Assembly: GCF_017742215.1 (NCBI RefSeq)
Contig: NZ_JAGHKP010000004.1
Span: 806,001 to 870,000 of the forward strand
Direction: 5' to 3'
Source of the DNA: Chitinophaga chungangae
Lineage (GTDB): Bacteria > Bacteroidota > Bacteroidia > Chitinophagales > Chitinophagaceae
DNA: 64,000 nucleotides
Shown here: positions 16,020 to 24,763 of the stretch, one piece after another
Numbering within the stretch: the first letter of the stretch is position 1
Layout of the letters: the number at the start of each line of letters is the position of its first letter
Made by a program: the position numbers and the translations under genes
Notes under the pieces: generated by a model
Database searches by the model: none
Seen by the model: the letters and a program-made list of their open reading frames with translations, nothing else
Told to the model about the DNA's origin: nothing

Positions 16020-16784
16020 ATGCGCGTGCTATCGAAATGTTTCCAGGCTTTGTACAGCCTTTATGCCCTGATCGTATGGCTGGGTATCATGTTCCTGATA
16101 CTTCCCCCCATCGTGCTGGTGGCTTTCTTCGGGAAAGTGAAGGGAGGAAATGTCGTTTTTTATTTCCTTCGTTTCTGGGCGCACGTCTGGTTCCCCGCTA
16201 CGGGTATCAGGGTGACGAAAAAATGGGTCACCCCGCATGAAGACCGGCCGCTCATTTACCTCGCCAATCACTCTTCTTACCTCGACGCCGCGCTTGCCGT
16301 AAAAGTGATGCCGCTGCCTTTCAGGCCGCTGGGCAAAAGCGAGCTGAGCCGCATCCCGCTGTTCGGGCTGATCTACAGCCGCTCCGTGGTGCCGGTGAAC
16401 CGCTCCACCGCCAAAGGTCGCGCCCAGAGCATGCGCGACATGCTCTACATGATCCGCCAGGGCGTTTCACTGCTCATTTTCCCGGAAGGCACCACCAACG
16501 AAACCGATCAGCCCCTGCTGCCCTTTCACAGCGGCGCTTTCAGGATCGCCATTGAAACACAGACCGATATCAGGCCGGTGATTTATGTGGACAACCACGA
16601 CCGCCTGGCGAAAATAAAATTCATGTCTCTCAACCCCGGCCCCTGCCGCGTGGTATTCCTTCCCGTCGTGCCCGTGCAGGGCCTTACGATGGAAGACGTT
16701 CCGCAGCTCAAAAAGCAGATACGCCACATGATGGACGAAGAACTCAGAAAATATCATAACTATCCTGCCTTACAGGCAATATGA
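16020..16784 (+). CDS. plsC: 1-acyl-sn-glycerol-3-phosphate acyltransferase
   Basis: 254 aa. It transfers an acyl chain to lysophosphatidate in phospholipid synthesis at the inner membrane. An N-terminal hydrophobic stretch (about 15-38) anchors it. The acyltransferase motifs are visible: HX4D in NHSSYLDAAL, GIKxxGR-like region IPLFGLIYSRSVVPVNR, FPEGTTNE and a late Pro-containing strand RPVIYVDN. The ATG at 16020 gives the complete membrane anchor. Its stop overlaps the priA start (ATGA), so the two are co-translated. Confidence 0.92.
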   Translation: MRVLSKCFQALYSLYALIVWLGIMFLILPPIVLVAFFGKVKGGNVVFYFLRFWAHVWFPATGIRVTKKWVTPHEDRPLIYLANHSSYLDAALAVKVMPLPFRPLGKSELSRIPLFGLIYSRSVVPVNRSTAKGRAQSMRDMLYMIRQGVSLLIFPEGTTNETDQPLLPFHSGAFRIAIETQTDIRPVIYVDNHDRLAKIKFMSLNPGPCRVVFLPVVPVQGLTMEDVPQLKKQIRHMMDEELRKYHNYPALQAI

Positions 16785-19228
16785 AATATGCAGACGTAAT
16801 ATTACCCCTTGCACTTCCCAGGAATTACACCTACGCCGTACCGCCCGAAATGGAGGCCGCTATTCAGCCCGGCAGCCGCGTGGCCGTACAGCTCGGCAAA
16901 CAGAAGAAGTACGCGGGGATCGTAAAATCCGTTCACGAACAGGCGCCTTCGGCTTACAAAACCAAGCCCATTATGGACCTGCTGGACAAAGAGCCGGTGG
17001 TATACCCCACCCAGCTTGCGTTCTGGGAATGGATCGCGCAATATTACATGTGCAACGAAGGCGATGTGCTCAACGCCGCCCTTCCCGCTCACCTCAAACT
17101 TTCCAGCGAAACCATCCTGATGTACAACGATGCGTTCGGCGATGATTTTTCTTCCCTCGACGATTATGAATACCTCGTGGCGGAAGCTTTGCTGATGCGG
17201 AAAGAACTGCGCATCGGCGAAGTGCAGCTCGTCCTCGACCGCTCCGACGTGTACAGTGTGATCAAAAACCTGATCGAAAAAAAGGTATGCCTCGTGTACG
17301 AGGAGCTGAAAGAAGTCTACAAAGAGAAAAAAGAAAATTACATACTGCTCAACCCCGCATACGAAGGGGATGAGGCCCTGGCCCCGCTGTTCGACGAGCT
17401 GGCGCGCGCGCCCAAACAAATGGAGCTGCTTTTGGCTTACCTGCATTTGCTCAAAACGCAGGGCAACGTGCTGCAATCCGAGCTGCTGAAAAAATCCGGC
17501 GCTTCCGCCGCGCAGTTGAAAGGCCTGGTGGACAAACAGGTATTGCGCGTGGAGAAACGTACCGTCGACCGCATTCCAATGGGGAAGGTGGAAACCATGC
17601 TCAACTTCGATCTTAGTCCCGCCCAGGAAAAAGCTTTGGCGGAAGTGAGAGCCAGCATCGCGGAAAAACAGGTGACGCTGCTGCACGGCGTAACGTCGAG
17701 CGGTAAAACGCAGATCTATGTGAAGCTGATGGAAGAAGCGCTGCAAAAAGGCAAACAGGTGTTGTACCTGCTCCCGGAAATCGCGCTTACGGCGCAGATC
17801 ATCCGGCGGTTGCAGAAACATTTCGGCGGGCAGATCGGCATTTATCATTCCCGTTTTTCCAACAACGAAAGGGTGGAGATATGGAACAAAGTGAAGAACG
17901 GCGACATCCGCATTGTGCTCGGTGCAAGAAGCAGCCTGCTGCTGCCTTTCCGTGACCTCGGCCTCATCATCCTCGATGAGGAACACGATGCTTCTTTCAA
18001 ACAGCAGGAGCCTGCGCCCCGTTACCATGCCCGCGATGCGGCGATCTATTACGCCGGCCTGTTCAATGCGAAAGTATTGATGGGCTCCGCCACGCCCGCG
18101 CTGGAAAGTTATTACAATGCGAAGCAGGGTAAATACGGGCTGGTGGAACTGAACGAACGTTTCGGGGGCATCGCCATGCCGCAGATCGAGATCGTGGACC
18201 TGAAAAAGGAACTGGCGCTGAAAGAAGTGGTGAACAATTTTACATCGGTGCTGCGCCAGCAGATACACCGCACGCTGGAAGCGCAGAAACAGGTGATCCT
18301 GTTCCAGAACCGCCGCGGTTACGCGCCTTTCCTGCTCTGCACCACCTGCGGCTGGATACCGAACTGCAAACAATGCGACGTTTCGCTCACCTATCATAAA
18401 CACCAGGATAAACTGAGTTGTCATTATTGCGGCACACGTTATCCCTACATCTACACCTGCGCCGCCTGCGGCAGCCAGACGCTGCTGCCGAAAAATTTCG
18501 GTACGGAAAAGATCGAGGAAGACCTGCAGGAAATGTTTCCCACCGCCCGTATCGCGCGGATGGACATGGACGCGATCCGCAACAAAGACAGTCATAACAA
18601 AATGATCCAGCTACTGGAGCAGCGCGAGATAGACATACTCGTGGGCACGCAGATGGTGGTGAAAGGACTGGATTTCGAGAACGTGAACCTCGTGGGCATC
18701 TTAAGCGCAGACAGCCTGCTGAGTTACCCGGACTTCCGTGTGAACGAACGCGCCTTCCAGCTGATGGAGCAGGTGAGCGGCCGCGCGGGCAGGAAAGACG
18801 GGCAGGGGAAAGTGGTGATACAGGCCAGCAGGACCCAGCATCATATTCTTCAGCAGGTGGTGGAGCACAATTACAAAGCCATGTATGAAACAGAGATCGC
18901 CGAGCGCGAGCAATTCGGGTACCCCCCGTTTTTCAGGCTGGTGAAAGTAACGCTCAAACATAAAAAACAACAAACGGTAGAGCAAGCCGCGATGGTACTG
19001 GCCAATTGGCTCAGGCCTCAGCTGGGCGCGCAGCTGGTAGGCCCCGCGGCGCCGCTGGTGGGCAAAGTGCGCGATTTTTATTTGCAGGAAATGCTGATCA
19101 AACTGCCGCGCGATTCCAAACGCATCGCGCAGGTGAAAAACCTTATGAAAGAATATTTCTCCCAGCTACAGATAGAAAAACAGTTCCGTTCCGTGATCAT
19201 TGTACCGGATGTGGATTGCGTGCAATAA
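16781..19228 (+). CDS. priA: Primosomal replication protein N' (PriA helicase)
   Basis: 815 aa DNA helicase that restarts stalled replication forks. N-terminal 3'-OH-binding domain at about 1-110 (VILPLALPRNYTYAVP). Helicase motifs: Walker A GVTSSGKTQIYV, DEEH box LDEEHDASFKQQ, GSATPALESYY (motif III), and GTQMVVKGLDFENV and QVSGRAGRKDGQG (motifs V-VI). The eight zinc cysteines between helicase lobes are in CTTCGWIPNCKQC and CHYCGTRYPYIYTCAACGS. Length is normal. It overlaps plsC by 4 bases. Confidence 0.97.
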   Translation: MKYADVILPLALPRNYTYAVPPEMEAAIQPGSRVAVQLGKQKKYAGIVKSVHEQAPSAYKTKPIMDLLDKEPVVYPTQLAFWEWIAQYYMCNEGDVLNAALPAHLKLSSETILMYNDAFGDDFSSLDDYEYLVAEALLMRKELRIGEVQLVLDRSDVYSVIKNLIEKKVCLVYEELKEVYKEKKENYILLNPAYEGDEALAPLFDELARAPKQMELLLAYLHLLKTQGNVLQSELLKKSGASAAQLKGLVDKQVLRVEKRTVDRIPMGKVETMLNFDLSPAQEKALAEVRASIAEKQVTLLHGVTSSGKTQIYVKLMEEALQKGKQVLYLLPEIALTAQIIRRLQKHFGGQIGIYHSRFSNNERVEIWNKVKNGDIRIVLGARSSLLLPFRDLGLIILDEEHDASFKQQEPAPRYHARDAAIYYAGLFNAKVLMGSATPALESYYNAKQGKYGLVELNERFGGIAMPQIEIVDLKKELALKEVVNNFTSVLRQQIHRTLEAQKQVILFQNRRGYAPFLLCTTCGWIPNCKQCDVSLTYHKHQDKLSCHYCGTRYPYIYTCAACGSQTLLPKNFGTEKIEEDLQEMFPTARIARMDMDAIRNKDSHNKMIQLLEQREIDILVGTQMVVKGLDFENVNLVGILSADSLLSYPDFRVNERAFQLMEQVSGRAGRKDGQGKVVIQASRTQHHILQQVVEHNYKAMYETEIAEREQFGYPPFFRLVKVTLKHKKQQTVEQAAMVLANWLRPQLGAQLVGPAAPLVGKVRDFYLQEMLIKLPRDSKRIAQVKNLMKEYFSQLQIEKQFRSVIIVPDVDCVQ

Positions 19229-19230
19229 CG

Positions 19231-19872
19231 TTAGAGATGGAAATAAACCGTATGCATCCCCGCCTCGTCCTCCTTTGATTTTTTTACCATCGTTTCCGCT
19301 ACGGCAGCCGCTTTTACCGGCCTGTACTTTTTCAGTTTCCCCCGCAGCAAAAAGTTGAACACAGGCGTCAGCCATTGGCTCAACTGTTCCCCGAAACGAA
19401 ATTCCCCGCGGTTGCCCGTTAAAAAGGACGGCCGGTAGATATACAACGCGGGAAAGTTCATTCCTGCCAAAGCCTCTTCCGTAGCGCCTTTGGTGCGAAG
19501 ATAAAAGTTTCGCGCACCCTGCCTGGCGCCGATCGAAGACATGAGATGATATTGCGGAACGCCATTTTTCCTGGCCATACGCCCGCAGCGAACGGGAATG
19601 TCGTGATCGACGGCGGTGAAAGCTGCCTGGCTGCCCGCTTTTTTGATGGTGGTGCCAATGCAGCAGAAAAGTGCGTCTCCTTTGAGCGCGGTTTCCAGTG
19701 CTGCATCGTCTTCCATTTGAAGAACGGTTTGTTCCAGTTTGGGGTGCTGGAAAGGAAGGGGCCTGCGGGTAACGGTGCGAACCGTGCCGTAATCGCTGTT
19801 TTCAAGCAGCAGCTTTACCAGGTGTTGCCCGGTGAGCCCTGTCGCTCCAATAACAATTGCTGTTCCCGGCAT
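19231..19872 (-). CDS. NAD(P)-binding Rossmann-fold protein (atypical SDR, oxidoreductase HTATIP2-like)
   Basis: 213 aa. The N-terminus is a Rossmann fold with GATGLTGQHLVKLLL (glycine motif), then CCIGTTIKKAGSQAAF, HLMSSIGA, FYLRTKGATEEAL with a YxxxK-like segment, and YRPSFLTG. This pattern matches the NAD(P)H-binding group related to human TIP30/HTATIP2 and YwnB, whose bacterial substrates are unknown. The ATG at 19870-19872 is chosen because the frame upstream of it is antisense to murB. It is convergent with priA (2 bases apart) and divergent from murB. Confidence 0.85.
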   Translation of the reverse strand: MPGTAIVIGATGLTGQHLVKLLLENSDYGTVRTVTRRPLPFQHPKLEQTVLQMEDDAALETALKGDALFCCIGTTIKKAGSQAAFTAVDHDIPVRCGRMARKNGVPQYHLMSSIGARQGARNFYLRTKGATEEALAGMNFPALYIYRPSFLTGNRGEFRFGEQLSQWLTPVFNFLLRGKLKKYRPVKAAAVAETMVKKSKEDEAGMHTVYFHL

Positions 19873-19884
19873 TTTATTGTTAGT

Positions 19885-19892
19885 TATATTTG
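19885..19892 (+). promoter_or_regulatory. -7 promoter element of murB
   Basis: TATATTTG (TAnnTTTG) 37 bases before the murB ATG. The -33 region is not clear. Confidence 0.4.
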
Positions 19893-19929
19893 TTCTAATA
19901 TTAAAGATAGGACATTTGAACACGTCAAT

Positions 19930-20943
19930 ATGAAGATACAGGAAAACGTTTCGCTTCGTCAATACAACACCTTCAACCTGGACGCTACGGCCCGGTATTT
20001 CGCCGCTTTTCATTCCCGCGAGGCGCTGGAAGAAATTCTCGCCGGACCGCAATTCAAATACACGCCGAAGCTCATTCTCGGCGGCGGCAGCAACATCCTG
20101 CTCACAAAGGATTTCGACGGGCTGGTGCTGAAAAACGAGATCAAAGGCATTCATACCGTCAGTGAAGATGAAGAGCATGTATACGTAAAAGCAGGCGCGG
20201 GTGAAAACTGGCACCAGTTCGTGATGCATTGTATCGAAAAAGGGTATGCGGGGCTTGAAAACCTTTCCCTGATCCCCGGCAACGTGGGCGCCAGCCCGAT
20301 GCAGAACATCGGCGCATATGGCGTGGAGATCAAAGACGTGTTCGAAGAGCTGGAAGCGCTGCATTTGCAGGAACATACGCTGGTATCCTTCAACCGCGAA
20401 GCCTGCGCCTTCGGTTACCGCGAAAGCGTGTTCAAACGGCAGTACAAAGACCAGTTCGCCATCCTCCAGGTGATCTATAAACTCAGCAAAAAACCAACGC
20501 TCAATACCAGCTACGGCGCCATCGAGCAGGAGCTGGAACGCATGGGCAAAACGCCTTCCGTGCGCTCCGTCAGCGAAGCGGTGATCAATATCCGTTCTTC
20601 CAAACTCCCCAACCCCGCAGAGATCGGCAATGCAGGCAGTTTCTTTAAAAACCCGGAGGTGACGAAAGAAAAATACGAAGAACTGAAGCTGGCGTTCCCC
20701 AACGTCGTGGCTTATCCTTTACCCGGCGATCATTACAAGCTGGCGGCTGGCTGGCTGATCGAACAGAGCGGCTGGAAAGGTTACCGCAACGGCGATGCGG
20801 GCGTTCACGCGCGGCAGGCGCTGGTGCTGGTGAATTACGGCAATGCCAGGGGCGAAGAGCTGGTGGAGCTGTCGTGGCAGATCGTAGACAGCGTGAAGGA
20901 AAAATTCGGTGTTGTGCTGGAGCGCGAAGTGAATATTATTTAA
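19930..20943 (+). CDS. murB: UDP-N-acetylenolpyruvoylglucosamine reductase
   Basis: 337 aa flavoprotein that reduces UDP-GlcNAc-enolpyruvate to UDP-MurNAc in peptidoglycan synthesis. FAD-binding segments LILGGGSNILLT and LIPGNVGASPMQNIGAYG are clear. The catalytic Ser lies in GNAGSFFKNP, and the C-terminal AAGWLIEQSGWKGYRNGDAGVH closes the active site. The longer frame that begins at 19546 is antisense to the neighbouring gene; the ATG at 19930 gives a family-normal N-terminus (NVSLRQYNTFNLDA). Confidence 0.97.
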   Translation: MKIQENVSLRQYNTFNLDATARYFAAFHSREALEEILAGPQFKYTPKLILGGGSNILLTKDFDGLVLKNEIKGIHTVSEDEEHVYVKAGAGENWHQFVMHCIEKGYAGLENLSLIPGNVGASPMQNIGAYGVEIKDVFEELEALHLQEHTLVSFNREACAFGYRESVFKRQYKDQFAILQVIYKLSKKPTLNTSYGAIEQELERMGKTPSVRSVSEAVINIRSSKLPNPAEIGNAGSFFKNPEVTKEKYEELKLAFPNVVAYPLPGDHYKLAAGWLIEQSGWKGYRNGDAGVHARQALVLVNYGNARGEELVELSWQIVDSVKEKFGVVLEREVNII

Positions 20944-21898
20944 CGATGTGGCGGATGATCCTGTCCGCATGTTCCCTTGAATTTTCGATGAACCAGATGT
21001 GCGTGTTCATGCCGCCGCACACTACGCCCGCCAGGTACACGCCGGGAAGGTTCGTTTCCATCGTCTCCGGGTTGTAGGCGGGTGCGCGCACCGCGTCTTC
21101 GGAAAGCGTGATGCCTGTGCTTTCAAGAAAATTAAAATCTGGCTGGTAGCCGGTTGCCGCGATCACAAAATCGTTCTTTACCGTTACAACGCCGTCCGGT
21201 GTGAGTATGTCCGCTTCCGTTTCGCGGATGTTCGTGAGCACGGAATGGAAGTACGCCTTGATGCTGCATTCTTTTATCCGGTTCTCGATATCGGGTTTCA
21301 CCCAATATTTCACGCGTTTCCCGATCTCGTTTTCACGGATCACCATGGTCACCTCCGCGCCTTTGCGGTAGGTTTCCAGGGCCGCGTCCACCGCGGAATT
21401 GTTCGCGCCGACCACGATCACTTTCTGCGTGGCGTAAAAATGCGGGTCTTTGTAATAGTGCGTGACCTTCGGCAATGTTTCGCCGGGAATGTTCAGCAAA
21501 TTCGGTATGTCGTAAAAGCCGGTGGCGATGATGATGTTTTTGGCGGAATAATGATCTTTATTGGTAATTATCGTATATCCTTCACCGTTTGATCTTATGC
21601 TTTCCGCTTTTTCGAACAGGTTGATATTGATCTCTTTTGAAAGCGCCACCCGCCGGTAATATTCCAGGGCTTCGGGCCTGGTGGGTTTCGCATTGTTGGA
21701 TACGAAGGGAATGCCGCCTATTTCCAGCCGTTCGCTGGTGGAGAAAAAGGTCATGTTGAGCGGGTAGCGGTACAGCGAGTTTACAAGACAGCCTTTTTCG
21801 AGAATAAGATAGTCCAGTCCTTCCTTTTGCGCCGCCAGCGCGCATGCCAGCCCAATCGGCCCTCCGCCGATGATGATTAACGGTACCTGCTTTGTCAT
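20936..21898 (-). CDS. ypdA: YpdA-family bacillithiol disulfide reductase (putative)
   Basis: 320 aa FAD/NAD(P) flavoprotein without the CxxC motif of thioredoxin reductases. The FAD-binding motif GGGPIGLACALAAQ is at the N-terminus, the NADPH motif VVGANNSAVDAALE in the middle and ATGYQPDFNFL near the C-terminus. Together with PLNMTFFSTSERLEIGGIPF, which is characteristic, this identifies YpdA/Bdr, shown in Firmicutes to recycle oxidised bacillithiol. Bacillithiol use in this organism is inferred. Last gene of a run rmuC-GNAT-amidotransferase-ypdA; its end overlaps convergent murB by 8 bases. Confidence 0.88.
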   Translation of the reverse strand: MTKQVPLIIIGGGPIGLACALAAQKEGLDYLILEKGCLVNSLYRYPLNMTFFSTSERLEIGGIPFVSNNAKPTRPEALEYYRRVALSKEININLFEKAESIRSNGEGYTIITNKDHYSAKNIIIATGFYDIPNLLNIPGETLPKVTHYYKDPHFYATQKVIVVGANNSAVDAALETYRKGAEVTMVIRENEIGKRVKYWVKPDIENRIKECSIKAYFHSVLTNIRETEADILTPDGVVTVKNDFVIAATGYQPDFNFLESTGITLSEDAVRAPAYNPETMETNLPGVYLAGVVCGGMNTHIWFIENSREHADRIIRHIVK

Positions 21899-21907
21899 GG
21901 CGCTAAT

Positions 21908-22579
21908 TTACACGAATTTTTCCAACCGGTCCAGCAGCCGGAACAGCACGGTGCGCGTGGCCTCCGCATAAGGAAGACCGTTGCGCATTTCTTCCGCGGT
22001 CTGCACCCATTCCGCTTTTGCCAGTTCGTGCCCGCAGGCGGCGATCATGCCTTCCATGGAACCGGGCGTCGTTTCCAGGTGGAACTGCAGGCCGTACACC
22101 CGGTCGCCGTAGCGGTACGCCTGGTTTTTACAGGCGGCGGATTCCGCCAGCCGCACGGCGCCTTCCGGCAGGTCGAACGTATCGCCATGCCAGTGGCATA
22201 CCACCAGCTCCCCGTTGTTCAGCTCAGGGTGAAACTGCACGGGGAACCAGCCGATCTCTTTGTGCCGGTTCGGGTAAACTTTCGCGCCCAGCACATCAGC
22301 AAGCAGCTGTGAGCCAAGACAAACGCCCAGCACAGGTTTCCCAGAATCAATACTTTGCCGGATAAACTTTTTTTCGTCGCGCAGCCATGGATAGTCGGCT
22401 TCGTCGTAAATGCCCATCGGGCCGCCCATTACCACCAGCATGTCGAAGTCTTCCAGGCGGGGGAGCACATCCGTTTCATACCATCGTGTAGCCGTTAGCG
22501 TATGCGATCGTTGTTTCGCCCAGTCTTCAATAGCGGCAAGGCCTTCAAAGGGAACGTGTTGCAGGTGGTGTATGCGCAT
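21908..22579 (-). CDS. Class I glutamine amidotransferase-like protein
   Basis: 223 aa. Triad-type class I GATase: nucleophile Cys in LGVCLGSQLLAD, and His and Glu in FHLETTPGS. An oxyanion strand MGGPMGIYDEADYPWL precedes it. The protein stands alone and has no synthetase domain, like the YfeJ/GMP-synthase-like group, some of which hydrolyse gamma-glutamyl compounds. I chose the ATG at 22577-22579 (MRIHHLQHVPFEG), because this is the usual N-terminus; a start 48 bases upstream is possible. Located between a GNAT gene and ypdA, 9 bases from the latter. Confidence 0.85.
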   Translation of the reverse strand: MRIHHLQHVPFEGLAAIEDWAKQRSHTLTATRWYETDVLPRLEDFDMLVVMGGPMGIYDEADYPWLRDEKKFIRQSIDSGKPVLGVCLGSQLLADVLGAKVYPNRHKEIGWFPVQFHPELNNGELVVCHWHGDTFDLPEGAVRLAESAACKNQAYRYGDRVYGLQFHLETTPGSMEGMIAACGHELAKAEWVQTAEEMRNGLPYAEATRTVLFRLLDRLEKFV

Positions 22580-22628
22580 GTTAGTTGTATTAAATCCTTT
22601 GCTGGCAAGGTCCTCAGCTGCGTTCATG

Positions 22629-23111
22629 TTATAATGTTAGATGATAGAATTTTTTGTCGACCACCGCAAGGAATTTTTCATTCGGCAGGTCTTTTCGTTC
22701 CACTTCAACAAAACCGTTCTTTTCATAAAAGCGGTGAGCGGTGGTCATCACTTCGGTGGTGCCGAGATAGATATCTTTGAATCCTTTTTCTCTCGCCCAT
22801 TCCAGCAATGTCTCCAGCAAACGCCGGGCGATGTGGTGTTCGGGCCCGCGGTAGTTTTTGCGGACGAACATTTTTTTCAGCCCGCCTATATTATTGCCTG
22901 TGTCCAGCAATGCGATGGTGCCGACTACTTTATCGCCGTCGAGCGCGGTCCAGAAATTGCCTCTGCCGTCCTGGTACACTTCAGGGATCTTCAGCAGGTC
23001 CGGCTGGTGTTCGATCGTAACGGGCAGGCTGAATTCCACCTGCTGGATGGGAAGGATCATGGCGATCACATCGTTGGTATGCGCCGGGTTAAATGGTCGT
23101 ATCTCTATCAT
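22629..23111 (-). CDS. GNAT-family N-acetyltransferase
   Basis: 160 aa. Fold elements: KVVGTIALLD (beta 4), FVRKNYRGPEHHIARRLLETLLEWA (acetyl-CoA pyrophosphate loop in RKNYRG-x-x-H-I-A form), IYLGTTEVMTTAHRFYEKNGFVEV (C-terminal half). The substrate is unknown. It lies 6 bases after rmuC and is co-transcribed with the amidotransferase and ypdA. Confidence 0.85.
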   Translation of the reverse strand: MIEIRPFNPAHTNDVIAMILPIQQVEFSLPVTIEHQPDLLKIPEVYQDGRGNFWTALDGDKVVGTIALLDTGNNIGGLKKMFVRKNYRGPEHHIARRLLETLLEWAREKGFKDIYLGTTEVMTTAHRFYEKNGFVEVERKDLPNEKFLAVVDKKFYHLTL

Positions 23112-23117
23112 GGTTCC

Positions 23118-24488
23118 TTATGCTTTGCCTGGAAGCGCTTGCGGGAAGCGGATTTCCATGTCTGTTTCTATTTCCTTCGGCAGCTGTTTGCCGGTTTTGG
23201 CGTCCAGTTCGCGGATGATCTCGAATTTCCCGATGATGGTGTCGCCTTTCCTTTTCCCGTCCTTCAACCGTTCCATCGCCTGGTCGTATGCGCTGCCGGC
23301 CTGTTTGAGGTTGCGGCCGATACTTTGCATCTCTTCGAGGAAAAGGATGAATTTGTCGTACAGCAGGCCGCACTGCCGGAAGATCTCTTCCACGTTGCGA
23401 ACCCTGTTTTCGTTTTGCCACAGCAGTCGCACGATCTTGAAAGTGGCCACCAGCGTGGATGGCGTGATCAGCACGATCTTTTTCTTCATCGCGCGGTTGA
23501 AGATGTCCGGGTTTTCGTTCAACGCCAGCGTGAGCGCGGATTCAAAGTGCATGAACATAAACACGAAGTCCGGCGTGTTGAGCGTGCCCAGGCTTTGGTA
23601 ATTGCGCGCCGCCAGCCCGTCGATATGATCTGTGATGTTGCGCACCAGCTGCCGCAGGTGCGTTTTTTTCTCTTCCGGCTCGGTGGCGTTGAAATAAGCC
23701 ACGTAAGCGTTGAGCGATACCTTGCTGTCTATGATGAGGTGTTTGCCGTCAGGCAGACGCAGGATAAAGTCCGGGCGGCGGTTGCGTTCTTCTTCCTGGT
23801 CGCGGTGCACTTCTTCGCTGGTATAGTCGATGTATTTTTGCAAACCTTCGGCTTCGAGAATGAGTTTCAGCCGGTCTTCGCCCCAGTTGCCCTGCACTTT
23901 TACGTCCGATTTCAAAGCGCCGGCCAGCCGCTGCGCGTCTTCGCTCAGCTGGAAGTTCAGCTTTTGCAGGGTTTCTATTTCTTTTTTGAGGGAAGTGAGG
24001 TCCTGGATATCTTCTTTCCGCGTGTCTTCGATGGTTTTGCGGAACTGCCCGATATCGTTTTTCAGCGGGGAAAGCATGTGCTCCATGGCGGTGCGGTTGG
24101 TGTCCGCAAAATCCCTGCTTTTCTGATGCAGGATGTCGCTGGCGAGGTTCATGAATTCCTGGCGGTTGGATTCGTGGATCTTTTTCAGTTCCTGCCCGAA
24201 GCCGGAGAGTTGTTCGATTTCCTTGCGAAGCCCGGCCAGCTGTGCTTCCAGCGCACGCAGCTCGGATTCCTTGTCTTTCAGCTCCTGTTCGCGCTGGTTG
24301 AGGGTGAACAGCATGTTGTCGTACATTTCCCGCGCCACGAAACTTTCGTCTACCTGCTGCCTGCTCAGCCTTTCGGCCAGTTCGTGGCGGGGAACGAAAA
24401 ATTTCCGGAGGAAAAGATAACCGCCCAGGCTGCCTGCAAGCAGCCCGATGATCAGTCCGGATAGTAGGGTTACGCTCATATCTTTCAA
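23118..24488 (-). CDS. rmuC: RmuC-family DNA recombination protein
   Basis: 456 aa. An N-terminal membrane helix (about 5-26) anchors the protein; a long coiled coil follows (about 33-180: LSRQQVDESF, KESELRALEAQLAGLRKEIEQL and similar heptads). The RmuC domain is at about 195-400, with WGEDRLKLILEAEGL, RRPDFILRLPDGKHLIIDSKVSLNAY, and VLITPSTLVATFKIVRLLW. RmuC limits inversions at short inverted repeats in E. coli and is nuclease-like by fold. Start ATG at 24486-24488; a second ATG three codons on is equally good. Confidence 0.93.
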   Translation of the reverse strand: MKDMSVTLLSGLIIGLLAGSLGGYLFLRKFFVPRHELAERLSRQQVDESFVAREMYDNMLFTLNQREQELKDKESELRALEAQLAGLRKEIEQLSGFGQELKKIHESNRQEFMNLASDILHQKSRDFADTNRTAMEHMLSPLKNDIGQFRKTIEDTRKEDIQDLTSLKKEIETLQKLNFQLSEDAQRLAGALKSDVKVQGNWGEDRLKLILEAEGLQKYIDYTSEEVHRDQEEERNRRPDFILRLPDGKHLIIDSKVSLNAYVAYFNATEPEEKKTHLRQLVRNITDHIDGLAARNYQSLGTLNTPDFVFMFMHFESALTLALNENPDIFNRAMKKKIVLITPSTLVATFKIVRLLWQNENRVRNVEEIFRQCGLLYDKFILFLEEMQSIGRNLKQAGSAYDQAMERLKDGKRKGDTIIGKFEIIRELDAKTGKQLPKEIETDMEIRFPQALPGKA

Positions 24489-24706
24489 AATTAAACAATT
24501 ACGGAAAAGCGCCGTCGTCCCCGTTTTGCACAGGTGTGCATAACCGGGATGATGGGATTTTAACCATTTCAGCGGCGGATCAGGTCCGCCTCAATTCCGT
24601 CTATCCTGGATCTTTCCTATAGATTGCTGGCGGGTTTCAGGGCAGTTAGCCCTATTCTCCGGATGGGAAAGCAAAATACCATCATGTGCGAACGCCTGTT
24701 AAACGT

Positions 24707-24735
24707 AAAAAAGCCCCGGCATGTTGCCGGGGCTT
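24707..24735 (-). terminator. Terminator of the nagB gene
   Basis: Perfect 11-bp stem AAGCCCCGGCA / TGCCGGGGCTT with a 3-base loop and six T on the minus strand, about 30 bases past the nagB stop. The 220 bases from here to rmuC hold nothing I can identify. Confidence 0.9.
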
Positions 24736-24763
24736 GCTCAAACATATCTCTAAAGTGGACTGA

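Noticed and set aside
16802..18595. Open frame of 597 codons on the minus strand inside priA
   Set aside because: Shadow of priA, which is unambiguous on the plus strand with all helicase motifs.
19546..19929. Upstream extension of the murB frame
   Set aside because: The extra 128 codons are antisense to the neighbouring Rossmann-fold gene; MurB begins at 19930.
22641..24464. Open frame of 607 codons on the plus strand opposite rmuC and the GNAT gene
   Set aside because: It spans two real minus-strand genes and has the Phe/His/Val-rich composition typical of a shadow frame.
24489..24706. Possible small gene in the gap between rmuC and the nagB terminator
   Set aside because: No open frame with recognisable content and no clear hairpin besides the terminator; treated as plain intergenic DNA.
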